Shown: one piece after another, positions 1-14,000 of the stretch
Layout of the letters: each line of letters starts with the position of its first letter
Numbering within the stretch: position 1 is the stretch's first letter
From: Malurus cyaneus samueli
Taxonomy: Eukaryota > Chordata > Aves > Passeriformes > Maluridae
Reading direction: 5' to 3'
DNA length: 64,000 bases
Assembly (NCBI GenBank): GCA_009741485.1
Contig: CM019217.1
Location: 44,612,873 to 44,676,872, forward strand
Notes under the pieces: generated by a model
The model's input: only the letters and a program-made list of their open reading frames with translations
Told to the model about the DNA's origin: nothing
Databases searched by the model: none
Made by a program: the position numbers and the translations under genes

Positions 1-937
1 ACCATCAGTGTGTTTGAAAAACACCCATGATTTCAGACATGCCAAGAAGGGACTATATGGAGTGTGATTTATAAGCAACAGTAATGGAATAGGTTTTGTT
101 TGCCTGGACGTTATTTGTTCAGAATTTATGGGATCAGAATTTTTTCTTCTATAAGAATAGGAATAAGGAGGTGACAAATTAAATACATAAACCCATGTGT
201 TAATTAATGATTACATTTCTTGTCCATTCATTTATTGTCTGACAGTCAGTGTTGTGCTCTGCTGTAGAAAACATAAAACTTGTGTCCATTCTGAGCTTAA
301 GCTTTACTGTTACATTTTGTTCTCTTTTGCCAGACTTTACTATTTTAACAGACTCCTGCAATGAGAGAAAGCCCTACCCACTAAAATGAAGACTGAGGTA
401 TTATCTGCATTTTAATTATACAGCATGCTATGTGTTTCAGTTATACTTCCTTTTTAAATTGCTGGTCTGGAATAACGTGGGACAAATAATAATAAAATAA
501 AAAACATGGCATTTATTTGAAGGAGAAATCTGTACAGGAGGAAGATGACAAGAGAGAGGCCAATAGTTGAGGAGATGTTTTTCTCTGAGCCAGGTAGAGT
601 TACACTACTGTCTTGAAAAAATTTAGACATTGAAAATGCATCCTAAGAAAAAGGAAGGATAATGACTAAAAAGCCCTTTGGGTTTCCTCTGCCACCATAC
701 TGCTAAGGATTAAAAGAAAGATTAAGGGAAAGGAAGTCAAAATACGTTAATAACAAAAGAAATAGGGGTTAAATAGTAACAGCCTGTGTACCCTCAAGTG
801 GAAAAAAAAAATAAAAATCATACTTGCTTTGATATTTTCAGTCACTCTAATCAACTACCAGTCTCTGGCTGCCAAAGAAAGGAATAGAAGTGTGGGTCAT
901 TTCCATTAGTACAAATGGGGCGCTACTCTCCATGCCT

Positions 938-968
938 ATATTTAGCCCATATTTAGCCCACATTTAGC
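938..968 (+). repeat. short tandem repeat, 11-bp unit
   Basis: The unit ATATTTAGCCC occurs twice back to back, and a third, partial copy (ACATTTAGC) follows. No function is evident. Confidence 0.8.
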
Positions 969-1317
969 ATTGTTTCACCAAAAGATGAGATGTTGGCTGA
1001 CCTGTCACCTCATGGCTGTGCTGAAGAGAAGGTGAACAGGGAAGAGCCCTGCCACTGTGACCACAACTTATGTCAGCCTGCTGGTTCAGAACACACTGAA
1101 GTCTTCTCAGGGAACTGAAGGGAGAGAATACAGGATGGATGTGCACCGTAATGAGCATATAGATACCAAAATAGCTAAAATAACATTCTCAAATTATCTA
1201 AACTTTGAATTTCTACCTCATTTTAAGGCTTTCAGAAAGTAGCCCAAGTCACAATGGTGAAAATGAGCAAAACCAACATTACTCTGTGTCAACATGAAAT
1301 TCTGAAGTGGAGTGAAA

Positions 1318-1352
1318 GGGGGGGAAAAAAAAGGAAAAAAAAGAAAAAAAAT
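1318..1352 (+). repeat. purine-rich low-complexity tract
   Basis: A run of G followed by repeated A8-type blocks separated by G or GG. This is simple sequence and codes for nothing recognisable. Confidence 0.8.
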
Positions 1353-4300
1353 AACAACCCAGGAAGAAAGCAATTTGTTCTAGAGATTGAATGCACTGCC
1401 AATCAAACCTAAGAGCTCTTCAATCTGAAAATTACTCCATGTAATAGCACAAAAAATGCAGAATTAATTAAATTTTTTACAAGTTGTTATGAACGAAGTG
1501 ATATTTACCTTTTTTACTTTGAAATATATGTATTAGTTTGAGAGTGTTCCAAGCGCTAAACAAAAAAGTCAAGAATTAAATTTTGAAGTGCAGTAAGCTC
1601 CATTCAATTATTTGAAAAAGTTTCTCTATTAAAGCTTAATTTTTTGCAAACATTTTATGATACTGACAGGAAAGCATAACTCCACTATGAGTATGGTATA
1701 CACTATGTCCAGGTGTCACCTTTTCAGCTCCATTTCAGCAGCAGCAGCACTGCAAACCTTATCTCACCCATACAAACCAAGTCTGATGCACCTTCAGCTG
1801 CCTATAAAAGCACATTTATTACCACAGAGTAAGCGAGAGATTTAAACCACATCTGGCAAAAGACACTAACAATGCTTCTCCGATTTAGAGTAGCAGATGG
1901 TGACAGCATAGATGAAAACACATTTGGCAGGACAAAGAGTCATCTGTCCAGCTATTGAAGCCCCACCATTAATGGATAGCAAAATTCAGTTTGATTGTGC
2001 AAAATGAAATAAAAAAAACCTAACACTTGGGAATGGTTTGATTGCTGGACTTACTGATTATATGATAGCAATTCTGACTGTCTAAATTCTCTATAGCATC
2101 CTATAAATCCTTCTTTTCTTCAAGAAACTGGTTTTCTTTCTGCAGTTTATTTGCTTTGTGAGTGACATTCATGTGATGTTCATTCTTGTCCTTTCATTTC
2201 CATTGCAGGAACTTATAAAGGCCCCATTTTACAAGACCAACTTTGTTCTACATTGGCATTGTGCTTATATGAAGCTTCATTGTGCAATTATCTCTATAAT
2301 ATACTGCCAGAGCTGTCATCATGCCTGGGGCAGCTATAATGTACAAATTTTCATATAAGGGATTCAAAGTACCATGGAAACAATGGAAGAGTTTTCCTAT
2401 TGGACAGTAGAGCATGATAAAACAAGTCGTAAAGGTATGCAGTTTGTTGCATATTATCTTTGACGTGTCTATACTTAATTCCATGTAAAAAATCATTACT
2501 TTCGTAAAAAACATCTGTCATTTAAAAGCAAAATTCAAACTTATCCTGTTTGCACTCTAACCCATTTTCTCTCTGTTAAAGATGAGGCACAGATGTCAGT
2601 GAGATTATGTGAAGTCCAATACAAAGTGCAAAGAAATTGAAAGTAAAGTGTTTCAAATGTACATAAAACCAAACATAAATCTTCTGAAATAGCAGCATTA
2701 TTTACATGCAAGTTTACCCCAAGAACCTCTCTCTTAACGACACCTCTGACTCTGAATGTCTGTTGGCATTCTCCCTCTCTTCCGTGTTCCTGCAAGTAAC
2801 CTTCTCAGATCCCCCTCAATCACTTTCTCTGTTTCAGTAGTTTACCTTCTGCCTGGATTGCCTGAAGATGAAAGTTTTACAATACAGCACTTACATGAAG
2901 CATTCTTAAGCACCACTCTTCTTTAATAAAAAACAACAAAGCTCTCATTAAATAATTGAAAAATCTTTTTCATTGTAACACAGACGGGCTCAAGACCAAG
3001 CCTATTCCTGAGAGGCATAGTATGACCAAGAGACTATAAATTCTCAGATATTAAAGCAAGTCTCAGATATTAGACAAGACTAACACAAGTCTGAAACCAA
3101 AAACATATGGATAATATCCAATCTGGACAAGAATACCACTGAAGGACTCACTTTTATAGCCATTACATGACTAATACTGCAATGGCAGGCTAGACTGCTG
3201 ATATTCCTTGTCAACATCTTCCTGGGCATGTTTCACGAAGAAAGAATGCGAAAACATTTGGCAATGGTGTTATGATTACAGCACATGCCTCAGTTTTCCT
3301 ACTCGTTTTGATATTGTTTCTAAGACAAATGACTGAGTCTAAATTCTTACATTAAAATTAAGATAAACACATGAAAATGTGCCTGTCCTGTTTGATGTGA
3401 TATGCAATCCGTCCTTAGGAACAGAATGAAACTCTCCCACTCATAAAAGCATACCTTGGCAGTGAATGAAACACTCCCCTCTTCCCACACATGCACATAC
3501 ACAACTGGACATCAACTTTCAAAGTCAGGAGCACCCTCTGCAGTCAGGATCAAAGGAATCATATGAGCAAAAATACAGAGGACGGAATGAAAAAAATGCT
3601 TCATGGATTTCAGTGATAAATACGAGTGTTCCATCACTCTATTTCTGAAAGCACTTTATTTGGGCACTCAGAACAAACCGCTTTGACCTTCTACAATCCA
3701 AACCAGTAATTGTTGGTTTAGTTTTCAGAAAACACTTTGTCTAGCTTGAACTCATCACTAGCTGTCTAATCTTTCTTAAAAGGTAGTCACCACACACCTA
3801 CCATTGATATCTACATCACAGGAAATGGAGACAAGCAAGGGTGCTGGCCTACAGACGTAATCCCAGAGCCAGGGCAACAAGAAATAATAGAGTGGCCCTA
3901 AGAAGGTGTCCCAACATTTTCTTTGAGAAATACTTGGAAAGGCTATGTGAAAAGGCAGAAAATCCTCAGCAAACATCTGAAACTCCTGGGTGGTCATATA
4001 ACTCCAAAACCTGAATCACAGAGCAAATCAAGTGGACCCGAAGGTTCTTGCCATGTATGCTTAGCTTGATTTATCAGGTTTCCAAATTGTATCTTTCTGC
4101 TCTTTCATCTTACACGGCAGAATCTCAAAGTACACAGCTGTTTTAAAACATATAGAAACAAACGATCCATTGTTTATTTCTGCCTTCCAAAAACTGAAAA
4201 ATACCTAAATTTAATGGCCTAAAACACACCATGATTTACATGCTGGACAATTTATTATTTCATATAGATGCCTTTTCTGGTTTGTTCAGAGCACATAAAA

Positions 4301-7300
4301 GATGCATAAGCCCTTAGTGTGTGTATGCACTCATTAGATAACATAATACCAATCAGCCTTCTCACGAGCAACTAGAAACCCAGCTGGACTTCCAGGGTGA
4401 GCACCCAATACTGCTAAATGAGAAATCAATACAGCTCAATAGCGTATTTTGCAAGACAACTGCTGCTTTTACTCCTGACCCCATGTATGTAGCTTAACAC
4501 AAAGATATCCTACCCAAGCAGAGAATGTCTCACCTACAGTTGCAGCAGAGAACATGCTGTACAAGCAGGCTAAAATGTCAGCTCAGTCAGATATTTGATT
4601 GCATGTACTTGATAGAAAGACAGAGTTTAATTTCCCTGCAGCAAACAAGATATTCTTGAGAAACCTGAATATGCACTTGAGTATCAGTTAGCAAAGATAC
4701 TGTAGCTTACGTAAAATGAATCACAGTTCAACAATTAAAACAAGAATACTCAAAATTTTAAAGTCAAAATCAGTATTGTACGGAGTAGTTATTGGAGAAA
4801 TATTCTTGGAAGGTAGTACAGCTAGAAATAGAAGTATATACATTATATATAAGGCCTACATTGATCAAAGACTGTTTCTGCACAAAAGGGTTTGTCCAAT
4901 AGAAGAGAATCACAGTGGTGTAAAGCCACTGATTTTAATCTGTCTTTAGAAAAGATAATTTTTCTTTAGTCTATATTAGCAATGTGACATTCTGCTTTCG
5001 AGATTCAGTGAGCAATGTACCAGGGAGTCCACAAAATACACCCACATGGCACGTCCAGTCTGTGATGCAAGACCTTTCTGTTTCCACAATCCCAGCACTG
5101 GCAGCTCCTTCTTGCTATGCTGTGCAGAGTGAGAGCACCTCAGGCTGCAGCAAAGAGGAAAATGCTCATCTCAATACCAATTCACAGCCCATAGTTTAGG
5201 AGATTTTTCTACCTTAGCAGAGGACAGTGCAAAGGGGAGAGAGTGGTTTTATTATACGCTTTAATCTCTCAAAATTGCTAGACTGTTACCGAATAAAAGG
5301 CCTTTCGAAATATCTTCTATTTGTGGTTTGTCTAAAGTTATTTTTAATGCCCCCTCCTTGTGTGTACACGTGTAACAAATATGGTACTGGAACCCTCAGA
5401 GTTATAGCCTGAGTAATGCAGTTTTTGACCCTTGCTGCAGCCATCTTGACATGAATCTCAATGGAGATGACAGCACATATACTGCTCGTAGAAATACATG
5501 TTCCCTCACATTTTTTTCTCCAAAATTCGAACTGCAGCCTTGCTGGCCTAATATAACACATGTCTTTTTCCCAGTTCAATAGTACCATGCTTAAGCCAAA
5601 CCCATATAAATTCTGCACTCATTAATAAAGTTCTGTATCTCCAGTCAGTCAACACCAACATTGCCACTTCCCTACCTTTCATTGCTCGTGGGGTAATGCT
5701 TCCCCACCCCTTGCACTCTGTCCCATGGGCTTTTCATACAGTTTTCACACACTCATCTTACATTTCTAACTGCAGCAAAAGGCAGTTTCAAGGGGCCTTA
5801 TACTCTCATAGGATTTTCATGGGCAAAACTTCATCAACGTCCCTCCTTTTTCAAAGGTTGCTGTTACATATCTAGAAGAAAAGTTTGGGAAAAAAAATGA
5901 GGATCTGAGGGACAGACCTGTTTTTTATGCAGAAAGGACAGAGAGAGAAAAACTCAAGCTTCTAGGCTTGCTCAAACGTTCCTGTCATAGTACAACAGAA
6001 ATTCTGGATATTTCAGAGACGTCAAAGAACAGTGCTGGTTTTCCCAAGTTGCTTGGATAACTGACTTCTCTTTCACAGTGGGCAGACAGATAGGGAATGG
6101 GATCTTCTGCAAAAAGAGACCATTGAAGGCTGTAATCGCTTTAAAAAACTGGGACACTTCACCAACTTTCTTTGAAAGCAAGAAGATAAATAGCCAACTC
6201 AGCAAATTAGGATCCAACACGATAAAGACTCATCAGCCCACTTGCTCAGCAAAGGTCTAATAGGCATGATTTTATGAATATCTGAGCTTTTTATGATACA
6301 CTACAAGGGTCTGTCCCAAGAAGGGTCTAGTTCATCCCAAAATCACTGGCAGATTAACCCAAGTTGGCTTTTTCCCTGAGCATTTTTTGTTGCTGGGGCC
6401 ACATGCTTCCTCAAAGATCTAACACTGAGCCCTTCATTCATAAATAAATGCATATGGGCATGCAAAGAGCACAGGAGCTGCTCTACTTTGACGGTCTGGG
6501 CTTTGCTATTTCAAACTCAGACTCCACCTCATACAGGATCACAAACAAAGGCTCTGCAGTTTATTGCCAGCCAATGTTCTTCATTCAGTGTCTAAGGCCT
6601 TGAACACTTGAAGAAATATATAAAAAGGTAAAAAAGGGAAGGATGGATGGAGGATCATCTTCATGTCATAAAAATGTAGCTGGAACATGCTCCTGAATAA
6701 CTCAGAAAATTGTGTCCAGTCTCTAGAACTGTTCTGTTCTGATTTGAGTGAAATTTTCATCTGCTAATGATCTTGGGATGAAATTTAATTTGGAAAATAC
6801 TTAGGGAATTGAGGTGAGATTTTTTTGGTTGATTTGGTTTTGAGACGGGTTTGCTTTAAGGGTTTTCGGATTTTTTTCATTTTTTTCCCAACAGAAAACT
6901 TTTGTATGTAACATAGTACACTCAAAGCAAATAAATATATTAGCTATATATAATAATATCCTATCTGCATATATGAAATAATCAGTTATCTTCAAAATTC
7001 ATGGATTTACTTCCCATGTTTTTTGAAAACTACTTAAATGTGACTCTAGGGCAGATAATGAAAAGCTGCCAGTAAGGAAATGCTTTCGCTGTCTTACTTA
7101 GCATCACAGTCAAGAAATAGCTGCACTGGCATCCTTGCCAACTAGGTTCATATGTCAACTGCTACTCAGATTATTTGGAGGCAACAGTCCAAAGAAGCTG
7201 TCCTAGTGAGGACTGCAAATTAGTGGAGCCTTATTCCTCATTTCAAAAATATTTAGGAGTACTGTATGAAGTATCAAATGAAATAAAATTTGGGAAATAC

Positions 7301-10300
7301 CACTGCTATATGGGCCTGGAGCAATGTAGCCCTTAGATTTAACAGACGGTTTTCTTCAAGGGATTTTATCTGGAAATCATACACAAAAATCCTACCAAAA
7401 TAAATCTACATTAAGTACAAAAACTGCAAGATTTTTTTTTGTGTGTCTCAGCTTCAGCTCCCCTTCACAACTCCAGCATATGTAGATAGCTCTGTTCATG
7501 GTTAAAAAACAAACATCCGGGTTCCATTTTTTTGGACCTGCTCACAAAAAAAAAAAACCCTATATCAACCTATGTAAACTCTTCCAGTAAAACTATTGGA
7601 GAGAGAGGACTTCAATTTAAAACCAAACCAAGCTCATGTGCGGCCAGCTCTGACAATGAGCAGGGCAAACCTGAGCCCATTTGTGCCTTACATCTGTCCC
7701 AAAGGATGGCAGAGAAAGGATCAGAGGAAATGCTGTGCCAGCTCCCCCCATCTCAATTCACTGCTTTCCTCCTGTCCTTTACAGGATCAAAAAGATGCTA
7801 TTTCAGATTTGACAAAAAGATATGTATATCCTTCGTTTGATCTCTTTGGATTCTAACTTTCAGTTCCTGTCCTCCCACACACCATTTCTGCATGGTGAAA
7901 CCATGCCAATACCACTCAGAAGACTTTTGCACTCCTACAGACCAGAAGCTAGACATGCATTTCATAAAGGTTAAAATACTGAATCTGAACTGATCTGAGT
8001 AGTAGCAAGACAAACGCAGTATTCCATACCAGATTTTTACTAAAAATTTTGAGAACAAATGAAACCCAGTTTCATCCCACTAGGGAAAATAAGAATGAAT
8101 GTTCTGGGACAAAACCCAGCAAGGGCACTCTTCTAAATTAATGGTGTTATGGTACAACATATTAGAAGAGTAGCAAGAAATCCAAATACTCTACACAATT
8201 GAAACACATGCAAAATATTCCAGCTGAATTTGTCTCAGTATTTAAAGATCAAAGATAAAATTATTTCAAACAGGATGCTTCTTTTCCAGACAAGATTTTG
8301 GCACTGGCTTTTGAACATCACAAGTTTGTTAATTTTATGTAAAGCAAAATAAAATTATATTCTCAATGGACTTCAGCAAATTAAATGAAAATATTTCCAG
8401 CAGCTAACTTGAAAAGGGATATCATTAAAGCACTGAATTAAATCTTATCGGTAGTTACCACTTAAACTTCTAGTCACGACACATTCATTCAAAACAAAAC
8501 AGCAGATTGTAATGTGGGCTGATATCTGAAGACATTTCATAAGCATACTCATGCTGAAGTCTAAATTTTACATGATCACTAGAGAGATTACCTTTGAACT
8601 ACTTACAAAAATGTTTAAATGTCTTTGTTCTGTCTCTGAAGTAGCGTGTGGCATTGGAAAATTCAATATTATTCCTTACCATTTACTTCCCTTGATTAGT
8701 TAGCTAAAATAATATGCAACACAAAACTGGAGATCATTTTCCCTTCAAATAGGAGTGGTATTAGAGGCAGAAAAAAATTCATTCAGCTATTCAATTTACA
8801 TAGCTTTCAAATTTACTGTCAAAAAATCCCAGGTTATGGACATAAAGAATAGATATAATTTTCATTTGCTGCATTAGTATTATGATTTTCCTGTTTGTGC
8901 CGGGTAACACTGATACTTCAATATGCTATTAAATGAAAAAATTGCTTTGACACTTGTCACTGTGTCTTAAGCTAGAAAATGCGTGTGGCTCTTAATCAGA
9001 ACAGACAAAAGTATTGCACTGTTTGATGAAAATTACAATTTCTAACTGGTGCTGTGTAACCCATTCCCACCTAATGCCAAGTCCTTAATGATAAGTGCTG
9101 CTAGGAAACACTACTGGGCAGCTCTGTGCATGCAGTCAGTTAATTACGACTTCAGCGGAGAACAGTTCATCAGATTATGTGCAGTTACAACACAATTAGC
9201 TTGTTTATCATTTCTTACATACCTGCAATACTTGTCTATGTGTGGAGCACAGACTGTTTGCATATAATTTTAACCTTTGTTCACAGAGGTCCAAATCTAT
9301 AAGGGTTTGCATGGTTTTTCTTTTTAATAGGAAAACAGACTAAATCACAGTAAGTTTACAACCAAGCTTTGTCTCTGTCACTTGGTTTTATGATTCCATA
9401 TATAAAAATTAGCTAGATTTGTGCTTACTATAGCCACCTGCTGAAATTTCAACACCAAAATAAGATCTATAATTGGATATACGAAAACAGAAGCTCTGAA
9501 ATTACAGCACAGGGCTAAAATTTGCAGTAGGGGTAGTAAAATTCCGTAGCACTGTTTATATGTGGCTGTCAGTAGTTGTACACCTACAGAATCTACTACT
9601 GGCAGTTTAAAAAGGCCAAGAAATGAAAAGATCCCTGGTATAAAACCTCCTACTTTTAGCAGGTTTAATTGTCTGTACTTGCAGAAGCTTTTCCCTGTTT
9701 CCTCCACTGCTCTAAAAGGAGAGTATGGATTCCATACAGTACAGGAGAAATGCATGCCATCTCCACCATGTTGGAGAATCTAGATAAAGCAGAGACAACA
9801 TTTCATTCTTCAAGGCTTCCTCGGAGTATAGCTGAAAAATACTGTGGTATAACATGACAACAACATTTTTAATGAATATATTTTTTAATGGAGCCCACTT
9901 ATAAGTACATTATATATTTCTGCAATGATTAAGATCCATTTTGCAAGACCCAGGTAGCAAATAGCTCTTCTTCATGTATAATAGCTTAAGTTTGTAGCTT
10001 TATTTACAGAATATCTAGCATTTCATTTTTTAAATCTCCCACTGAGTATAAGCCCAACAAAGCTCCTTGTACAGAAGTGTACTGGTAGAAGTGGAGGGCA
10101 GACTTTTAGGACTTTAGCTACAGCACCACTTAAATTAAGCCAAAACTTGACTCAAAAATACTAGTGGTTAGAATAATAACAACTACTTTGATTGGCAGTA
10201 CTTGGTTGCTACAACACATAGGAATTTAAAATCCACTGGAGAAGAATAAAACAAAATAAAATAAAATACTTCTCCTGTCAAGTCATCTCATGGCATAGCT

Positions 10301-10427
10301 CTGGCACATCATGGCATACTACATTTGATACTGAAGACACATCCAAAGCTCAAGCATGTTCCCAGTCTCACAGACCCTGCTCCAGGTAGCCTCAAAACTA
10401 TGAGAGCAAAGTTCAAAATTCTCCAGT

Positions 10428-11078
10428 ATGTATGGGGATCTGGTCCAATACCTCAGAACAAACTTCATCCCCAATATTGATGATAAGCAGCAAACTGAGA
10501 CAGAAACATCTAGAAAATATTATGTTGACTATGTACAGCTCTGGTATGACTCAGAAGAGGACAAATCTACTGCAGACTCTTTTGAGTGTAAAGCCCTAGT
10601 GAAAAACACAGCATGTAGATGATTGTACAACCTCTCCTTCCGACACTTCCTTTTCCTCTGGAAGCAGAAAAATCAGCCAGAGCAGTTAGCAGGGCAAGGT
10701 AGAACTGATAAAATTATTAAGGATGTTCTCCTTTTGGTCTGTCCAGACAAGGTGGTATTGACAGGGGAGCTGCTCACACCATTTCCACAAGAACTGAGAA
10801 CAGCTTTGCCCCACAGAAAATACAGAATGCTCTGGTGTTCTTGCTTCTTTCTCTCTGGTCTCCAAGAGAAGCAATGGCCCATAATTGCCCATACAAGTTA
10901 CAACATTGCAAGGAACATAAAAGATCAAATAAAACTTGATCTAAATTTAGGGGAGACTGTGAAAATAAAGCTGGTAAACAGAGTCAGGAAAAGAAAATTA
11001 AAACCTCAGAACCGGAGCGGAGCTGCAGTATGCATATGGCAAGGCTGCATGACCACTGAATATGTGTCCTATCACTAA
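10428..11078 (+). other. near-open frame, no recognised protein
   Basis: One reading frame stays open for about 217 codons here except for a single TGA at 10620-10622. I recognise no domain. The amino-acid composition is mixed, with a basic stretch near the end (RVRKRKLKPQNR), and no convincing splice sites frame it. It could be a chance frame or the remnant of a pseudogene or transposable element. A chance frame is the simplest explanation, because neighbouring regions also contain 120-160-codon frames on either strand. Confidence 0.25.
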
Positions 11079-14000
11079 GTAATACAGTTCAGAGAGAGCT
11101 CCTATAGGCATCAAAAGCACACCCCAGCGTCAACCTGACAGTCAATAACATTAGCTAACTTAGGAGAAGCCAGGAGTTTAAAAATTGAGGAAGTTTCATT
11201 TTATTTTGTTAGCACACAGATCAGCTTAAGCACCAAGCCAGACAACGCTGTGCCTGTGGATGTAGGGGACCAACCATCCAATTATTGACAGGTTCTTGTG
11301 AGTCTTTCTGAGTGATGTGGTACTGAACACCACTGACCTTGAAGTTGTAACACTGCAGGTGTGCTTTAGCACAGAAAAATGCTGTTAGGATTTCACTAGG
11401 TCTGCCTGGGACCCAGATAAGAGACTATTTATTTATTACATCACATTTCTGAACAATTTCATCTTTTGCATCATGGACTTATTTTCTGGATGCTGCAATA
11501 TTTTCCTCACACCTCAAGTTGACCAGATATAGAAAATTCAGCTCTATCAAGCTCCTTAAACTACCATTTAGGTTTTGTTTTTTTTCTTTACTTAGTAGCA
11601 TTTAGGTTTCTCACAAATCTTCAGTCACGATAGCTTTTATAACATTTATATGGAAGCCTAAGCCTCTATTTCCTCACCTTTGCATCAGTCAGATGGCACA
11701 GCAACTGTCTCTTACTAACACTTATAAAAAGTACATTTTAAGCTATAGTAACTGACTGAATAATTTATGAGTCCTAATATCTTAGCAGGAGCAATACAAC
11801 TTTAAAAATTACTTTTTCTCATTTCTAGAGAAACCAAAGTATTATCATGACCATGTATCAAAAATTGTACCTTAGCTTAGAGATTCATTACATTGCATCT
11901 TTATTCTTTTTCTCATTTTGGACCTTATTGGATCCATTCTGTATGTCAGAGGGACAATCAGCACTGTTCACTGGTGAACATCTTACTGAGGATGGTAAAT
12001 TTGTTAAAAGCACATTTTCCACTGCACAAATTCACCTCTTCGGTCCACCTCTTCTTTCGCCACTTCTGTCCTCCAAACTCACAAAACCGTACTCTCATTC
12101 CCTACCACTGTGCCCACCATGACATTTGTGCTTCTCAGCATCCTTTAACTTGTCCTTTTCATCTCTCAGTGGAACATCTGTCCAGTTGTCTATTTAACCC
12201 ATGATCCGGTCCCTGAGAGTGACAACAGGGAATGCTATCTGGAAAACACAAGAAAACCTAACACTGCCTGCAACTCATTCCTCTAATATACCTTCAGCAT
12301 CAGAAAGGGCTACTGCATGAGAGAGGCTAAAGGATACATCCCTGCCTAATCCTTCAGTATCCATTTATAGACCTGTTGTATGATACTGAATCTAATCTCT
12401 TCCAAATCTGCTCAAATTGGCTGCTTCTGGAACATGCTGAAAGGAGCTTGTAGAAGTTCCCTGCCTGCTGTGCAAAATACCAGGGCTTCACATAGTGCCA
12501 AGATCCTGCCCTCTGTCTCATTATAATGACCCCATTTTGCTGGTTCTTTTGGCTGCTGCACATTCAGCCAACAATTTCAGCAATCTCTCAACTGACTGAG
12601 ATATTCCTTTTGCGTTGCAATTGCTTGATCTGAGCTGGCATTGTGTGGGAATGGTTTAGGTGACTTTTACTGAGACCCATTAGATCACTTTTACCTGTTC
12701 TGAAGCTTGATCTGCAGCCTTCCTCCCCCACTGCCCCTCCCTCCACCCCTGAGCTTCCTAGGGCACTGCTGGAGTTCCTCACCCTTAGCACACCACATGG
12801 GAGCTTCTGAAACAAGCTTAGTGATTGCACTTCCAGAGAGTTCAATGTTTATCTCCTCTGATTTACTGATAGTGATTCCTGAAGATCCCTATCTTGCATT
12901 TTTCAACCCAAGAACTGATGACTGCAATTACACTCAGAGCCTGTAGCAACTTAGTTTCTTCAATCAATTGTTGAGGAACCTTCACCTGAGTCTTTGCTGC
13001 TCTTTCAATACTGAAACAGCAGGGTGGGAAGACACTACAGAATTTTTCTCCCCTTCTTGATCATGATACTCAGGTTTCCTTGAGCAAGTAAAGCACAGAG
13101 CAGCAACACAACCAACCCATTCCTTTTAAAGTGAGATCAAAATGGTGAGAAGACAGAAAACTCTATGCTCAGATACCTATCCCTCCCTGCACCTGAGGAA
13201 ACATTACTATATTGTTAAGAGACATCTTTCCCCAACTTTGATCACTGGTTCTATTTCAGGCCATGCAAATAAGACAGGTAGACAACTAGAAATGTTTATT
13301 CTCCCCCAAAGTGAAACCTCTTCTCCTATTATACAACTTCCATCAGTCCTCACCAAAAATACTCCTAAGATTAAGCAATACTACTTCTGGATATCATATA
13401 AACTCACCTTATGAGGGCACATGTGGTAACCACAGACAGCTTCAAGGAGTCCTGACAAAAAATTGTGTTCTTTCAGAAAGAAATTTTTAGAAACTCAAGT
13501 CATGCAGACACAGCTCTGCATTGCATGCAACAGAAATGCACACTGTAGTGCCATGTGGGGAAAAAAGAGACCCATAGAATCAGGGTGGGAAAGAAGCAAT
13601 TGGGTTTGCATTTATTGCAAACTGGTAGGTAGAAATTTGTTGACTTGGATGAACTAGAAATACATGGGATATTTTTCCTCGTCATCCAGACAAACGTATT
13701 TCTTTATTAAACATATTCCTTTGTAAAAGACCAAGACCTTTCCTTTAAGCTCAGAGACAATCATGCTATGCCCATGTCATTCTTTGACCTTTGATAAAGT
13801 AAAATTACAGGTACAATATCCATTGCATGAATCCACATACTCTAAGCAGTGTTGCCAGAGAGATGGTGAAATGGATGAATTCTTTATAAAAGCAATGCTT
13901 GAAGAAAATAAAAGAATGAAGAGCAGTGTTTGCTTCCTTAATGAAATTGTGGCAGAGCCTTGAGAAGAGTGATTATTTTCTTCAGTGGTGTCCCTTATCA

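Larger units (their letters stand above)
1..10400. other. intergenic, no gene recognised
   Basis: This stretch is AT-rich and CpG-poor. Open frames are short (about 125 codons or fewer), occur on both strands at random, and show no recognisable protein domain or splice-linked exon series. It carries only minor low-complexity sequence: a purine-rich A/G tract near 1318-1352, short A and T runs, and a small 11-bp tandem at 938-968. I saw no CR1 or LTR sequence here. Between 8.7 and 9.3 kb the DNA is repeat-free and AT-rich, and could include conserved noncoding elements, but that needs an alignment. By vertebrate synteny it may be part of the interval downstream of FBXW7, which is an inference. 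Confidence 0.7.

Noticed and set aside
10428..10500. MYGDLVQYL at the start of a frame, reminiscent of the YGDL segment in class III receptor kinases
   Set aside because: Only a few residues agree, and nothing downstream fits a kinase. Coincidence.
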